A stretch of 64,000 bases of DNA from Hanamia caeni (GCF_003721595.1 NZ_RJJR01000013.1:161405-225404); one strand, 5' to 3'. Positions 45,010 to 53,859 are shown, numbered from the stretch's first letter. The notes: generated by a model not told the origin, from the letters alone. Numbers and translations are program-made.

Positions 45010-45017
45010 CAAAGTTA
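45010..45017 (-). promoter_or_regulatory. Candidate -7 box of hemD (TAACTTTG)
   Basis: Exact TAnnTTTG on the minus strand, 12 nt before the chosen ATG at 44997 and overlapping an earlier in-frame ATG, which argues against that start. hemD may therefore also be transcribed apart from the DUF4271 gene. Confidence 0.4.
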
Positions 45018-45067
45018 GTCTTTTTATTAAGAAAATTAAAAATAAGCAGCAAAAAATTAGATAAAAA

Positions 45068-46105
45068 TCATATTAAATAATCTATGGCAACTTTGTACAA
45101 TATAAATAAAGGAATTATCTCAGCGCCTGCAATGTAGATGAGAAAATGAAGCGGCCGCAACGGGATTTTTTTTTCAATTATTCCATAACTTTTAACATAT
45201 CGCGACAGGAACAGTAAAATAAGTAACAGGAAAGAAATATTCAATACAATTGGCAGCCATTCCGGATTGATAAAAGCCAGCAAAATGATAAGCGGCACCA
45301 AAAAAATGCCTGTCATTTTATTCACCAGGAAAATGGCAAAAATATACCCGTTCGTACTTTCCTGCACGTCTGATACCCACCCAAGAAATTTTAGCAGGCA
45401 AAATTTGATAAAATAAATGGTAGCTACCGACAAAATGCAAAATGGTAAAAGCACGGGACCTTTAAACAATTTGGGAGGATGGTAAAAATTGAAAAGGAGC
45501 CAAATGTAAATGCCCGCGGTAATGGCAAAAAATATATTTAAAATCAACGAAGGCAAAGTTGCTTGCCGCAGTTGGTCCGATAGCTGTGTTTGCCGCAGGG
45601 AAGTATTAAAATAAACCCTGAATAAATTTTTAAAATAGCCTGTAAAAAAGGTTCTGAAAAGGCCAAGAATCAATAGTACGATACACAGTACATAAAACAA
45701 AAACTCTTTGCCGCCGGCTGCATGAGCCTGTTCTTCAAAAAATACCGGTTTGCCGGTCGAATTAACATACGGATTTTTAGAAAGAATGATGCTGTCATAA
45801 TTTATCACGGGCTTTATTATCGCGATAGCAGAATCAGTAAGGCTGTCAGTTTTTAGTTGCAAACTATCATTTGGGTTCAGAACGGCCGACGGGGCATTCG
45901 CTGAAATTTTGCTTTTATTTCCGGAATCCTGCAAAACAGGATTTGAAGTTATTTGTCCGTTTACTGTCCGCGGCTTTTTTTCGATCACGGCCCGGCTGGT
46001 ATCTTGCGTTTTTACACTATCCCGCTGAGTTTGGCAAAAAGCGGCGCCGCTAAAAAGAACAAGAGAAACAAACACCAGGAAACCGCTGAAAAATTTCATT
46101 TTCAT
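45068..46105 (-). CDS. DUF4271 membrane protein
   Basis: 345 residues from M at 46105, where a signal-like segment starts (MKMKFFSGFLVFVSLVLFSG). A long low-complexity linker (about 25-115) rich in Ser, Asp and Val is followed by seven or so transmembrane helices (EFLFYVLCIVLLILGLF onward) and LRPLHFLIYIAGAEIIPLFILYKV at the end. This is the DUF4271 pattern. The family is restricted to Bacteroidota and nearly always sits before hemD, so a link to heme synthesis is likely but unproven. Only 4 nt separate it from the stop of the BamA-like gene. Confidence 0.88.
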   Translation of the reverse strand: MKMKFFSGFLVFVSLVLFSGAAFCQTQRDSVKTQDTSRAVIEKKPRTVNGQITSNPVLQDSGNKSKISANAPSAVLNPNDSLQLKTDSLTDSAIAIIKPVINYDSIILSKNPYVNSTGKPVFFEEQAHAAGGKEFLFYVLCIVLLILGLFRTFFTGYFKNLFRVYFNTSLRQTQLSDQLRQATLPSLILNIFFAITAGIYIWLLFNFYHPPKLFKGPVLLPFCILSVATIYFIKFCLLKFLGWVSDVQESTNGYIFAIFLVNKMTGIFLVPLIILLAFINPEWLPIVLNISFLLLILLFLSRYVKSYGIIEKKIPLRPLHFLIYIAGAEIIPLFILYKVAIDYLI

Positions 46106-46109
46106 TTTG

Positions 46110-47930
46110 TCAAAAATAGTTGATATATCCAAAATGTATTTTAGAAGAATTTCTATGATCAAATTTTATATCATTGCGCTTTCCTACGGCGTAACTCAGG
46201 TTCAGCAAACCGAATCTGGTTTCAAATTCCAACCCGACACCGCCGCTGATAAATGAGTTGGAATAATCTGCAGCGCTGAATTTTGTTTTTGTAAAGCCGA
46301 CATCAGAAAAACCGAAAAAATAAGAATTAATTCCCAGAAGATACCGGTACTCCCCGGTGAAAACCGCGTATTTATTAGCATAGATGCTCTCTTCATCAAA
46401 TCCGCGAAGCAGGCGGTAGCCGCCAATTCTAAACAATTCATTTTGAAAATTCTGCGGGCTCTCTATCCATCCAAAGCTACCGGATGTTTTAAAAGCGGCT
46501 GCTTTGCCCAAGGGAAAAAAATGTGCAGCCGATGCAACAATCTTCAACTGGTAGGTTTTTGGTTTGATGGAATCATATAATGAATTAAAATCGAACCCGG
46601 GATTAGAAGGATCTTTCAGGTTCAGAATATCATTATTTTTTAGGGTTTTTTTTATGCCTGCTGTAGCCGTAATATCCACCTCGTTTCCTTTTCTCGGATT
46701 CAACCGGTAATTGGTATTTTGGAATTGATACCCAACGCCGATATTATTAGAGCGAACATCAATATTTGGCGGCAATATTTTTGAACTGATAATTTGGTTG
46801 GTATCCAGGCCGCCAGCCAGCAGGTAATTTTGTTCTGCCTGGTAAAAAAAATCAAGCGTTTTGTCCGCAGAAATAAAATATTGAATGCCCAGGATTCCTT
46901 TTAATTGCAGGTAAGAAGAATCTCTTTTCAATAAATCAAAAGAGAAATTAAATCCAAAGTTCGATTTTAAAACATAGGGAACAGAATAGCCCAGGTTAAG
47001 CCGCGGCGATTGAGGCTGAAGCTGTTGCCAGTTCAGTAAAATATTTTCGCCCGCGCCAAAACTGTTTTTCAAATCAAGATGAACATCAGCCGTCAGCGTG
47101 GATTTCTTTGTAATAGTATTTGCCGGTGCAAATCCGACCAGCACATTCACCTGGCTGCTTCGCTTGGGCTCAAGATACAAATTGAGCGTGGCGCCGCTTC
47201 CGAGCATGGTTACATCCCAGTTTTGCTGTTCCTGCAGAAATGGAAGTTGCTTCAGGTTAGTGGAAATTTTTTGCAATTGCGCATTATTATAAAGGCTGCC
47301 GTTATAAATGCCAAGATAATGTTGCAAAAACAGATTTTTAATTTTCACTTTACCATAAACACGGATGCTGTCTATATGGTACAAAGGCCCTTTGGTAACA
47401 TGCAGCTCACCTTTTATCAAGTCATCTTTAAAAGAAATATTTTTCAGCGAAACAGAAGCGAATGGATAGCCGTTGTTTTCATAATAATCACTGATTTTTT
47501 TTTCCTGCAGCCTTAGTCTTAAAAAATCCATCGGCTTATTTTCGAATTGCCTGGAATTCCATCCCGTTCTTTCGAGCACCTCTTCATCAACACTGTCTGT
47601 ACTAATTTGTGCCCACTTAAATTTTTCTCCTAAATATAATTTAACTTTTGCCTGCGAAGAATCATAAGTCACCAAATCCACAGAGGCCACCGGAAAGCCT
47701 TTGTTTAAAAGGCTTACAGGCAATTCGTTTATATATTTTTGCGCGGCTTGTTTATTTTCAAAATCTGTTTCCGGCTTCAGTTGCTGAAAATTAACGGAAG
47801 TATCTTTGCCGGATGCAGCATAGGTTACCGTATATTTTTTTTGACAAAAAGAACCATGCGGATTTACAAAAAGAAATAATAAAACGAGCGCAGCAATATA
47901 GCTCAGATATTTTGTGGTGGCTGGTTTCAT
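46110..47930 (-). CDS. Omp85-family outer-membrane protein (BamA/TamA-like)
   Basis: 606 residues with a signal peptide (to about 29). Two to three POTRA-like domains (about 45-270; KGFPVASVDLVTYDSSQAKVKL, NNGYPFASVSLKNISFKDDL and LKQLPFLQEQ) precede a 16-strand barrel. The barrel lid motif is present as GGYRLLRGFDEESIYAN (family (V)RGF/Y). The last residue is the aromatic F in FGYINYF. The size is between BamA and TamA; the housekeeping BamA should lie elsewhere. It heads an operon with the DUF4271 gene and hemD. A weak TAGCTTTA box lies 11 nt upstream of its ATG. Confidence 0.85.
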   Translation of the reverse strand: MKPATTKYLSYIAALVLLFLFVNPHGSFCQKKYTVTYAASGKDTSVNFQQLKPETDFENKQAAQKYINELPVSLLNKGFPVASVDLVTYDSSQAKVKLYLGEKFKWAQISTDSVDEEVLERTGWNSRQFENKPMDFLRLRLQEKKISDYYENNGYPFASVSLKNISFKDDLIKGELHVTKGPLYHIDSIRVYGKVKIKNLFLQHYLGIYNGSLYNNAQLQKISTNLKQLPFLQEQQNWDVTMLGSGATLNLYLEPKRSSQVNVLVGFAPANTITKKSTLTADVHLDLKNSFGAGENILLNWQQLQPQSPRLNLGYSVPYVLKSNFGFNFSFDLLKRDSSYLQLKGILGIQYFISADKTLDFFYQAEQNYLLAGGLDTNQIISSKILPPNIDVRSNNIGVGYQFQNTNYRLNPRKGNEVDITATAGIKKTLKNNDILNLKDPSNPGFDFNSLYDSIKPKTYQLKIVASAAHFFPLGKAAAFKTSGSFGWIESPQNFQNELFRIGGYRLLRGFDEESIYANKYAVFTGEYRYLLGINSYFFGFSDVGFTKTKFSAADYSNSFISGGVGLEFETRFGLLNLSYAVGKRNDIKFDHRNSSKIHFGYINYF

Positions 47931-48004
47931 CTTGAGCGCGTAAAGCTAAATTGATTTTGCGAAAACCGGTAGTTGTGCGGTTGTAAACAATAAATTAAAA
48001 ATCC

Positions 48005-49186
48005 TTGGCCGGAATTTATATTCATATTCCTTTTTGCAGGCAGGCATGCTTTTATTGTAATTTCCATTTTTCTACTTCCATTGCCTATAAAAAAGAAATG
48101 TGTGAAAGCCTTGTAAAAGAAATCATTTTAAGAGGAGACAACTTAAAACAAAACAAACCTGGCGACCTTGCCATCCTTTCGTCCGCTCAAGAAAAAACAG
48201 AAACCATTTATTTCGGCGGAGGCACACCCAGCCTTCTTGATGAAAGTGAAATCGGCGATATACTGGATGCTATTCAAAAAAATTATAACGTAGATGCTGA
48301 TGCAGAAATAACGCTGGAGGCCAACCCGGATGATATTAATGAAGAAAAATTGTTCGCCTGGAAAAAATCAGGAATTAACCGGTTAAGCATCGGCATTCAG
48401 TCGTTTGTTGACCGGGATTTGGTTTGGATGAACCGTGCGCACAATGCTGCGCAGGCCTTGCAATCCATTACGCTTGCAAAAGATGCCGGGTTTGATAATT
48501 TTTCGATTGACCTGATTTTTGGTACGCCTGGTTTGCCGGATGACGAATGGCAGAAAAATATCGCGATGGCGGTTGATTTAGATATTCCCCACATTTCTTC
48601 TTATGCATTGACCGTAGAGCCCAAAACGGCGCTGCAAAAAATGATTGAATTAAAAAAGAAAGAAAACACAGACAATGAAGCGCAGGCCCGGCAATTTGTA
48701 ATTTTAATGAATTCGTTGCGCAATGCCGGTTATGAGCATTATGAGATTTCTAATTTTGCCAAACCGGGACATAGAAGCCGCCACAACAGCAGCTATTGGA
48801 AGGGAGAAAAATATATTGGCATTGGGCCTTCCGCCCATTCGTTCAATGGCAATGAAAGAAGCTGGAATAAAGCCAACAATATCATTTATATAAAATCATT
48901 ACAACAAAATATCATCCCTTTTGAAAAGGAAATACTTACTGAAGCGCAGAAATTAAATGAATATATAATGACGTCCCTGCGCACGATGGAAGGAATGGAC
49001 TTGGATGTAATCGAAAAAAAATTTTCTGTGAATGAAAAAAACAGGATTGAAAATTTGCTGCATAGCAAAGTAAAAAAAGAATATTTTCTTCAGGAAAAAA
49101 ACCAGGTTACTCTGACAGATGAGGGGAAATTGTTTGCAGATTTTATATCGGTAACATTGTTTGCGGATTCAAATGAAGGAAAATAA
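48005..49186 (+). CDS. hemW: Radical SAM heme chaperone HemW
   Basis: 393 residues, start TTG. The [4Fe-4S] motif is C11-x3-C15-x2-C18 in FCRQACFYCNF, where the residue after the last Cys-Asn pair is Phe as in HemW; HemN would have a fourth cysteine. TIYFGGGTPSLL (SAM-binding), EANPDD, RLSIGIQSF and IGPSAHSF (HemW-type) follow. HemW binds haem and delivers it to respiratory enzymes and is not a coproporphyrinogen oxidase. It lies next to the hemD operon but on the opposite strand. Confidence 0.93.
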   Translation: MAGIYIHIPFCRQACFYCNFHFSTSIAYKKEMCESLVKEIILRGDNLKQNKPGDLAILSSAQEKTETIYFGGGTPSLLDESEIGDILDAIQKNYNVDADAEITLEANPDDINEEKLFAWKKSGINRLSIGIQSFVDRDLVWMNRAHNAAQALQSITLAKDAGFDNFSIDLIFGTPGLPDDEWQKNIAMAVDLDIPHISSYALTVEPKTALQKMIELKKKENTDNEAQARQFVILMNSLRNAGYEHYEISNFAKPGHRSRHNSSYWKGEKYIGIGPSAHSFNGNERSWNKANNIIYIKSLQQNIIPFEKEILTEAQKLNEYIMTSLRTMEGMDLDVIEKKFSVNEKNRIENLLHSKVKKEYFLQEKNQVTLTDEGKLFADFISVTLFADSNEGK

Positions 49187-49209
49187 AAAAAGCAGAAATT
49201 TCCTGCTTT
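49182..49209 (-). terminator. Terminator, ancestral end of the ABC exporter transcript
   Basis: Minus strand: AAAGCAG, loop GAAATTT, CTGCTTT, then a T-rich tract. It also overlaps the end of hemW. It lies 13 nt beyond the stop codon of the duplicated ABC-gene 3' fragment at 49222, and not next to the intact ABC gene. Confidence 0.7.
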
Positions 49210-49221
49210 ATCATACAACGA

Positions 49222-49281
49222 TTACTTTACCGCCTGCATACTCACCAGTTTTTTATAAAAGCCTTCCAACGCAATCAAAGT
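49222..49281 (-). pseudogene. Duplicated 3' end of the ABC exporter gene
   Basis: 60 bases that match the intact ABC gene's last 60 bases (49983-50042) at 55 positions, offset exactly 761 nt. Translated on the minus strand it ends TLIALEGFYKKLVSMQAVK and stop, versus GFYKRLVSMQAVK in the intact gene. Only the C-terminal end remains; nothing upstream of it matches. Confidence 0.85.
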
Positions 49282-49367
49282 TAAGTTTGTTTTTTATTTA
49301 CATCAATAAATCGTATAATAGCATGATAGTAATTGCAATTGATAATTCCTTTTTCATAAGTTTTTGA

Positions 49368-49970
49368 CTAATCTTTTATTAAATGAAGTTGGAAACCTAC
49401 AGAAATTTGAAACCCATTTCTAGTATTAATTTGGTCGCTGGGTGAATTGTCAATTGTAACTAAATTATGAGCGTATCCCAATAAAATTTCCAAACCGGCA
49501 GTAGAATTAAAAAAGACTTCCATCCCGCTCATTAAAGAAAAACTTTTATATTTTCCTTTATCACCACCAGTTACGAAATTGGTTCCAAATTGATAACATA
49601 TATCAGATAACAAATTAAATTGTCTTTCATTACTTAAAAAATAATATCGCGCAAATGGTCCAATTTTATAACGAAAACCGTGTCCTATTGCACCGCTTAT
49701 TCCCGGCGACGCTTGAGTCCAATGAGATTTTTCCCATGTCATATCAGGTCTTAATCCAATGGATAATTTATCTTTTAGAAAATAACCTATAGAAGCGGAT
49801 AAATCTAAGTTTACGTCCTTATACTTGATAAAATTAGTAGGTGTGGTATTAGTTCGGTCATTTGTATAAAAACTTCCCGAACCGCCTACTAGCCAGGTTC
49901 CTTTTTCTAATTGAGCAAAAGATGAAGTGGTAATGAGCAAAGCAATCGTAATAAAAAAAATAGGTTTCAT
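49368..49970 (-). CDS. Small outer-membrane beta-barrel protein in an inserted segment
   Basis: 200 residues with a signal peptide (MKPIFFITIALLITTSSFAQ). Alternating strands and turns (GTWLVGGSGSFYTNDRTN, NLDLSASIGYFLKDKLSIGLRPDM, FRYKIGPFARYYFLS, FQISVGFQLHLIKD) indicate an 8-stranded barrel of the OmpA/OmpW-like sort. The function is not known. It looks lower in GC than both neighbours and lies inside a 701-nt segment bordered by copies of the ABC-gene 3' end, which suggests that it arrived by insertion or local duplication. It is 12 nt after the intact ABC gene's stop on the same strand. Confidence 0.75.
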   Translation of the reverse strand: MKPIFFITIALLITTSSFAQLEKGTWLVGGSGSFYTNDRTNTTPTNFIKYKDVNLDLSASIGYFLKDKLSIGLRPDMTWEKSHWTQASPGISGAIGHGFRYKIGPFARYYFLSNERQFNLLSDICYQFGTNFVTGGDKGKYKSFSLMSGMEVFFNSTAGLEILLGYAHNLVTIDNSPSDQINTRNGFQISVGFQLHLIKD

Positions 49971-49982
49971 AATATGTAATGG

Positions 49983-51809
49983 TTATTTTACCGCCTGCAT
50001 ACTCACCAGCCTTTTATAAAACCCTTCCAGCGCAATCAAAGTCTCGTGGGTGCCGCGTTCTACGATTTTGCCTTTTTGCAAAACAATGATTTCATCAGCA
50101 TGGCGAATCGTGCTTAGCCGGTGAGCAATTACCACGCTGGTACGGTTGTGCATCAGGTTATTTATCGCATCCTGCACCAGCTTTTCGCTTTCTGTATCCA
50201 GCGAAGAAGTGGCTTCATCGAGAATCAGTATCGGTGGATTTTTTAAGACCGCCCGCGCAATGGTGAGCCGTTGCTTTTCGCCGCCGCTTAATTTATTGCC
50301 TCTTTCACCGACGGAAGTATTATAGCCATTTTCTTTGGTAAGAATAAAATTGTGGGCGTTGGCAATTTTTGCGGCATTGATGATTTGCTCTTCAGAAACG
50401 TGGTCCATGCCGAGCGCAATATTATTGGCGATGGTATCATTAAACAAAATCGGCTCCTGCGTTACGATGCCCATCTGGTTGCGCAAAGATTTTAATGAAT
50501 ACTTTCTTATATCGGTGCCATCAATCAAAATTTCTCCTTCAACGGCATCGTGAAAACGCGGAATCAAATCCGCCAATGTGCTTTTGCCTGCGCCTGAAGA
50601 GCCTACCAATGCAATGGTTTTGCCTTTTTCTATTTTCAGATTGATATTTTGAAGAATCGTCTTGTCGCCATAGGAAAAGCCGACATTTTTGAATTCAAGG
50701 CTTTCTTCGAAATCTTTTAATATTACGGGATTTGGTATCTCTTTTATAGATACATCTTCCGCAATTAAATGTTCAATGCGTTCAATGCTTGCGGCTCCTT
50801 TCCTTATATTATAGGATGCTGCCGATAATGATTTTAGCGGCTGAATCACCTGCGAAAAAATTAATATGTAGGCTAAAAAATCGCCGGGATCCAGGAATGA
50901 ATTCCGCAACACCAGTCGCCCGCCATACCACAACACACAAATGATAGCCACTATCCCCAACACTTCGCTTACCGGCGAGGCGAGGTCTCTTTTTCGAATC
51001 ACGCGGTTTTTTAGATTTAAATATTCTTCGTTCTGCGTATCAAATTTGTGCGACTGCTTTTTTTCTGCATTGAAAGCTTTTATCACCCGGATGCCGCCCA
51101 GCGTTTCTTCAATCGTCGACAGAATCGCCCCAAGTTTTTCCTGTGCTTTTGTGCTTTTCTTCTTCAGCGTTCTGCCGATTCTGCCGATAATTAAACCCGA
51201 GAGCGGAAGAAAAAGAATCAGGAAAAAAGTTAGTTGTGGACTTAATACCACGAGGTAGGCAAAAAATAATAAAATAGTAACCGGCTCGCGAAAAAGCGTT
51301 TCCAAAAGGTTAATTACAGAACTCTCTACATCTGATAAATCATTGGTAAGGCGGCTCATGATGTCGCCTTTTTTTTGTTCGTTAAAATAGCCAATAGGCA
51401 GTTGCAGAATTTTTCGATACATATTGGTGCGCATATCATTCACCACCGAATTGCGCACCGGCGTAAGGAAATAGATCGCCATGTATAAAAAAACATTTTT
51501 GAGAAGAATAAAAGTTACAATGAGAATGCAGATGGCGGCCAATCCTTTAATATCTCCATTGGGTGTTTGCAGGGTTTGATTAAGCCATTCTTTAAAAAAA
51601 TTTATCGGGTTAATGCGGGAAAGAAAGCCGGTATTTGAAGAAGCGGCTGAAAGTGTGTCTTGCTTTTTAAAAATCAACAATAAAAACGGGCTCAGAAGGC
51701 CCAGGGAAACTACCGAAAATATATTGGAAAGAATATTGCAGCCAAAATAAGCGAAAATTAATTTGGGGTATTTGCCAACATACCGAAAAATAGTCCGTAA
51801 ACTTTTCAT
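49983..51809 (-). CDS. ABC exporter, MsbA-like (permease plus ATPase)
   Basis: 608 residues. Six transmembrane helices (about 20-320; IFSVVSLGLLSPFLLLIF, LLFFAYLVVLSPQLTFFLIL) include the intracellular loop MSRLTNDLSDVESSVINLL. The ATPase (about 370-600) has Walker A GSSGAGKST, Q-loop MGIVTQEP, signature LSGGEKQR, Walker B ILILDEATSSLD and the H-loop IAHRLST. The half-transporter works as a homodimer; lipid A or lipid export is the usual role of such proteins, but the substrate is not proven. Its 3' end is duplicated 761 nt downstream, next to the terminator. Confidence 0.92.
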   Translation of the reverse strand: MKSLRTIFRYVGKYPKLIFAYFGCNILSNIFSVVSLGLLSPFLLLIFKKQDTLSAASSNTGFLSRINPINFFKEWLNQTLQTPNGDIKGLAAICILIVTFILLKNVFLYMAIYFLTPVRNSVVNDMRTNMYRKILQLPIGYFNEQKKGDIMSRLTNDLSDVESSVINLLETLFREPVTILLFFAYLVVLSPQLTFFLILFLPLSGLIIGRIGRTLKKKSTKAQEKLGAILSTIEETLGGIRVIKAFNAEKKQSHKFDTQNEEYLNLKNRVIRKRDLASPVSEVLGIVAIICVLWYGGRLVLRNSFLDPGDFLAYILIFSQVIQPLKSLSAASYNIRKGAASIERIEHLIAEDVSIKEIPNPVILKDFEESLEFKNVGFSYGDKTILQNINLKIEKGKTIALVGSSGAGKSTLADLIPRFHDAVEGEILIDGTDIRKYSLKSLRNQMGIVTQEPILFNDTIANNIALGMDHVSEEQIINAAKIANAHNFILTKENGYNTSVGERGNKLSGGEKQRLTIARAVLKNPPILILDEATSSLDTESEKLVQDAINNLMHNRTSVVIAHRLSTIRHADEIIVLQKGKIVERGTHETLIALEGFYKRLVSMQAVK

Positions 51810-51887
51810 TAAAACTATTGAGAATGCTTAAATAAAATAAAATAGCAGCAAAGTAACTAATTTTACAAGGAACGATAATTACATATC

Positions 51888-52277
51888 ATGACAGAAGGTA
51901 AGAGACAAAAGCAGGTGGCAAATGAGATTGCTAAGGAATTAAATGACCTATTTTTAAAAATGAGCCTCACGATGGTGGATGGCGGCATGGTATCCATCGC
52001 CTCGGTAAAAATGACGCCGGATTTGTACGAGGCAAGAATTTATTTAAGCCTTTTCCAGGTAAAAGATCCGCAGGCAGTTTTGGAAAAATTTAAAGAATTG
52101 AGCAGTGAAATACGCGGTGAATTGGGCAAAAGGATGCGCCACCAGTTACGGATTATTCCGCAGCTTACTTTTTACCTTGATGACACGCTTGATTATGTTT
52201 TTAAGATTGAAAAATTGCTGGATGATATTAAAAAGCAGGATCCGCACCAGGACAGCGGAAAAGATGGCCAGCCTTGA
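51888..52277 (+). CDS. rbfA: Ribosome-binding factor A
   Basis: 129 residues with the KH-type fold of RbfA: KRQKQVANEIAKELNDLFLKM, VSIASVKMTPDLYEARIYLSLF, and RIIPQLTFYLDDTLDYVFKIEKLLDDI (the L-x-F-x-D-x3 pattern). It binds the 16S rRNA 5' region and helps 30S maturation, particularly in the cold. It is followed 50 nt later by the LolC/E-like permease gene, an order seen in other Bacteroidota. Confidence 0.92.
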   Translation: MTEGKRQKQVANEIAKELNDLFLKMSLTMVDGGMVSIASVKMTPDLYEARIYLSLFQVKDPQAVLEKFKELSSEIRGELGKRMRHQLRIIPQLTFYLDDTLDYVFKIEKLLDDIKKQDPHQDSGKDGQP

Positions 52278-52309
52278 TTTTTTTAATATTAACTTTCGTC
52301 TGATTTAAC

Positions 52310-52343
52310 CAGTAAACGAACAAATAATTGCATTTTAAATTTG
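52310..52343 (+). repeat. 36-nt intergenic element, copy 9
   Basis: CAGTAAACGAACAAATAA then GCATTTTAAATTTGC; the last block contains an exact TAnnTTTG (TAAATTTG, 52336-52343). The TTG start of the permease gene (52328) lies within it. Confidence 0.65.
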
Positions 52344-53542
52344 CATGGCGGTATTTTAAAGCAAAAAAAAGCACCAACGCCATCAATATTATTTCATGGG
52401 TAACTGCAGGCGTTATTGCCTTTTCTACCTTATGCCAGGTATTGGTTTTGAGTGTCTTTAATGGTTTTGAAGACCTTGTAAAATCTTTGTATTCTAATTT
52501 TTATTCGGATGTAAAAGTGGTGCCTGCCAAAGGGAAAACTTTTACCCTTACTCCGCAGCAGCTTCATAAAATTCATAGCCTGGCGGGCATCAAGGGCAGT
52601 TCTTTAAATATTGAAGAAAAAGCGCTGTTGCAAAACCAGGAACTTCAAACCGTAGTGTTGCTAAAAGGAGTGGATACAAATTATTACCGGGTATCAGGCG
52701 TTCCTCAAAAAATGTATGACGGCATTTTTAATACGGGCACGGTTGACAATCCCAAACTGATTTTGGGAGCCGGAATTGAAAATGCACTTGGTGTTCAGGC
52801 AGACAGGAATCTTTTACCGATCACAGTTTTTCTACCTAAAAAAACCAGTTCCAATAATCCCCTCGAATCTTTGAGTGAAGGAAATGCAACCACTTCCGGA
52901 AGCTTTGCTATCCAGCAGGATTTTGATAATAAATATGTAATTACGAATCTTCCTTTTATGCGGCAACAAATGAATTATCAGCCTGATGAATACAGCGCCT
53001 TGGAAATTTCGTTAACCAATCCGTCCAGTTCGGGTGATTTCATTAATGAACTCCAAAAGATTTTGGGTGCTAATTATAAAGTGCTTACCAAATATGAACA
53101 AAATATGAGCCTGTATAATTCTATGCGGCTTGAAAAATGGTTCATTTATGCTGTGCTCACTATGATTTTGATAATAGCGGCATTTAATATGGTTGGCGCC
53201 TTAACCATGCTGGTGTTGGAAAAGAGAAAAGACATCAGTGTATTGCAGTCGTTAGGCGCTGATAAGTCTTTAATAAAAAAAATATTTTTGAGTGAAGGAA
53301 TTTTGCTGGCGGTGATTGGCGCAGGCACGGGAATCGTACTGGCACTTATTATCGTTTTTTTACAAACGAAATACCATCTTATCAAACTTGCCGGCAATTC
53401 TTTTTTGATTGATTATTTCCCGGTAAAACCACAATTGACGGATTTTATTCTCGTAATTCTGACTGCTTTGGTAATAGCTTTTATAGCATCCTGGTTCCCG
53501 GCCACCAAGGCATCAAAACAGATGTTTAACCTGAAATCATGA
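52328..53542 (+). CDS. LolC/LolE-like ABC permease subunit
   Basis: 404 residues starting at TTG. The N-terminus HFKFAWRYFKAKKSTNAINI matches the conserved start of the family, so the TTG is right despite lying inside a repeat element. One N-terminal helix (about 21-45), a large periplasmic MacB-like domain (about 55-260) and three C-terminal helices with FtsX-type phrases (LEKRKDISVLQSLGADKSLIKKIFLSEGILLAVIGAGTGI) follow. It should extract lipoproteins for transport to the outer membrane with an ATPase encoded elsewhere. It follows rbfA. Confidence 0.9.
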   Translation: MHFKFAWRYFKAKKSTNAINIISWVTAGVIAFSTLCQVLVLSVFNGFEDLVKSLYSNFYSDVKVVPAKGKTFTLTPQQLHKIHSLAGIKGSSLNIEEKALLQNQELQTVVLLKGVDTNYYRVSGVPQKMYDGIFNTGTVDNPKLILGAGIENALGVQADRNLLPITVFLPKKTSSNNPLESLSEGNATTSGSFAIQQDFDNKYVITNLPFMRQQMNYQPDEYSALEISLTNPSSSGDFINELQKILGANYKVLTKYEQNMSLYNSMRLEKWFIYAVLTMILIIAAFNMVGALTMLVLEKRKDISVLQSLGADKSLIKKIFLSEGILLAVIGAGTGIVLALIIVFLQTKYHLIKLAGNSFLIDYFPVKPQLTDFILVILTALVIAFIASWFPATKASKQMFNLKS

Positions 53543-53859
53543 TAAATTCAGTACGCGTTTAAAAATAAAGTTTTAAAAAAGCTTTGATATTTCAATCTAA
53601 AATATAATTTTGCTCTCTCAAACCTCTGAAGACCCCATAATTCCTTTTATTTTTTTCCATTTCATCTTCTGAAAAGCGTGTGCTAACCCGGTAGTTTTTT
53701 ACAATCCGGCTGTTGCCAAAACTCCCAATGTTCCATAAAACATAAGCTGATTCTACATCATAAACATCCCTGTTCCTCGAAGAAGCCTGTCTCTGAAAAT
53801 GTTTTCCAAGATTATATGATAAACGTTCTCATTTATCATTAACCGCAGAATCAACAACC
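53543..53859. other. 317-bp gap with a truncated open frame
   Basis: On the minus strand 53592-53828 is an open frame of 78 codons without a start, reading KNYRVSTRFSEDEMEK near its middle. Composition and charge look protein-like, but it is interrupted by a stop at its upstream end and I recognise no family with confidence. No repeat-element copy is present. Confidence 0.4.
53592..53828 (-). pseudogene. Possible gene remnant (78 codons, no start)
   Basis: The frame runs from a stop at 53829 to a stop at 53592. It has a mixed, protein-like composition (stretches such as SAYVLWNIGSFGNSRIV and YGVFRGLREQN). The RVSTRFSEDE stretch faintly resembles small relaxosome or antitoxin-type DNA-binding proteins, but the similarity is too weak to name a family. 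It may be only chance. Confidence 0.3.

Noticed and set aside
45949..45966. 18-nt match to the intergenic element inside the DUF4271 gene
   Set aside because: Only the first block is present, the second block is missing, and the bases encode conserved-looking protein sequence; it is counted as chance.
53592..53828. Naming the start-less frame a MobC-like mobilisation protein
   Set aside because: The resemblance rests on one short stretch (RVSTRFSEDE) and no mobilisation or plasmid genes are nearby.
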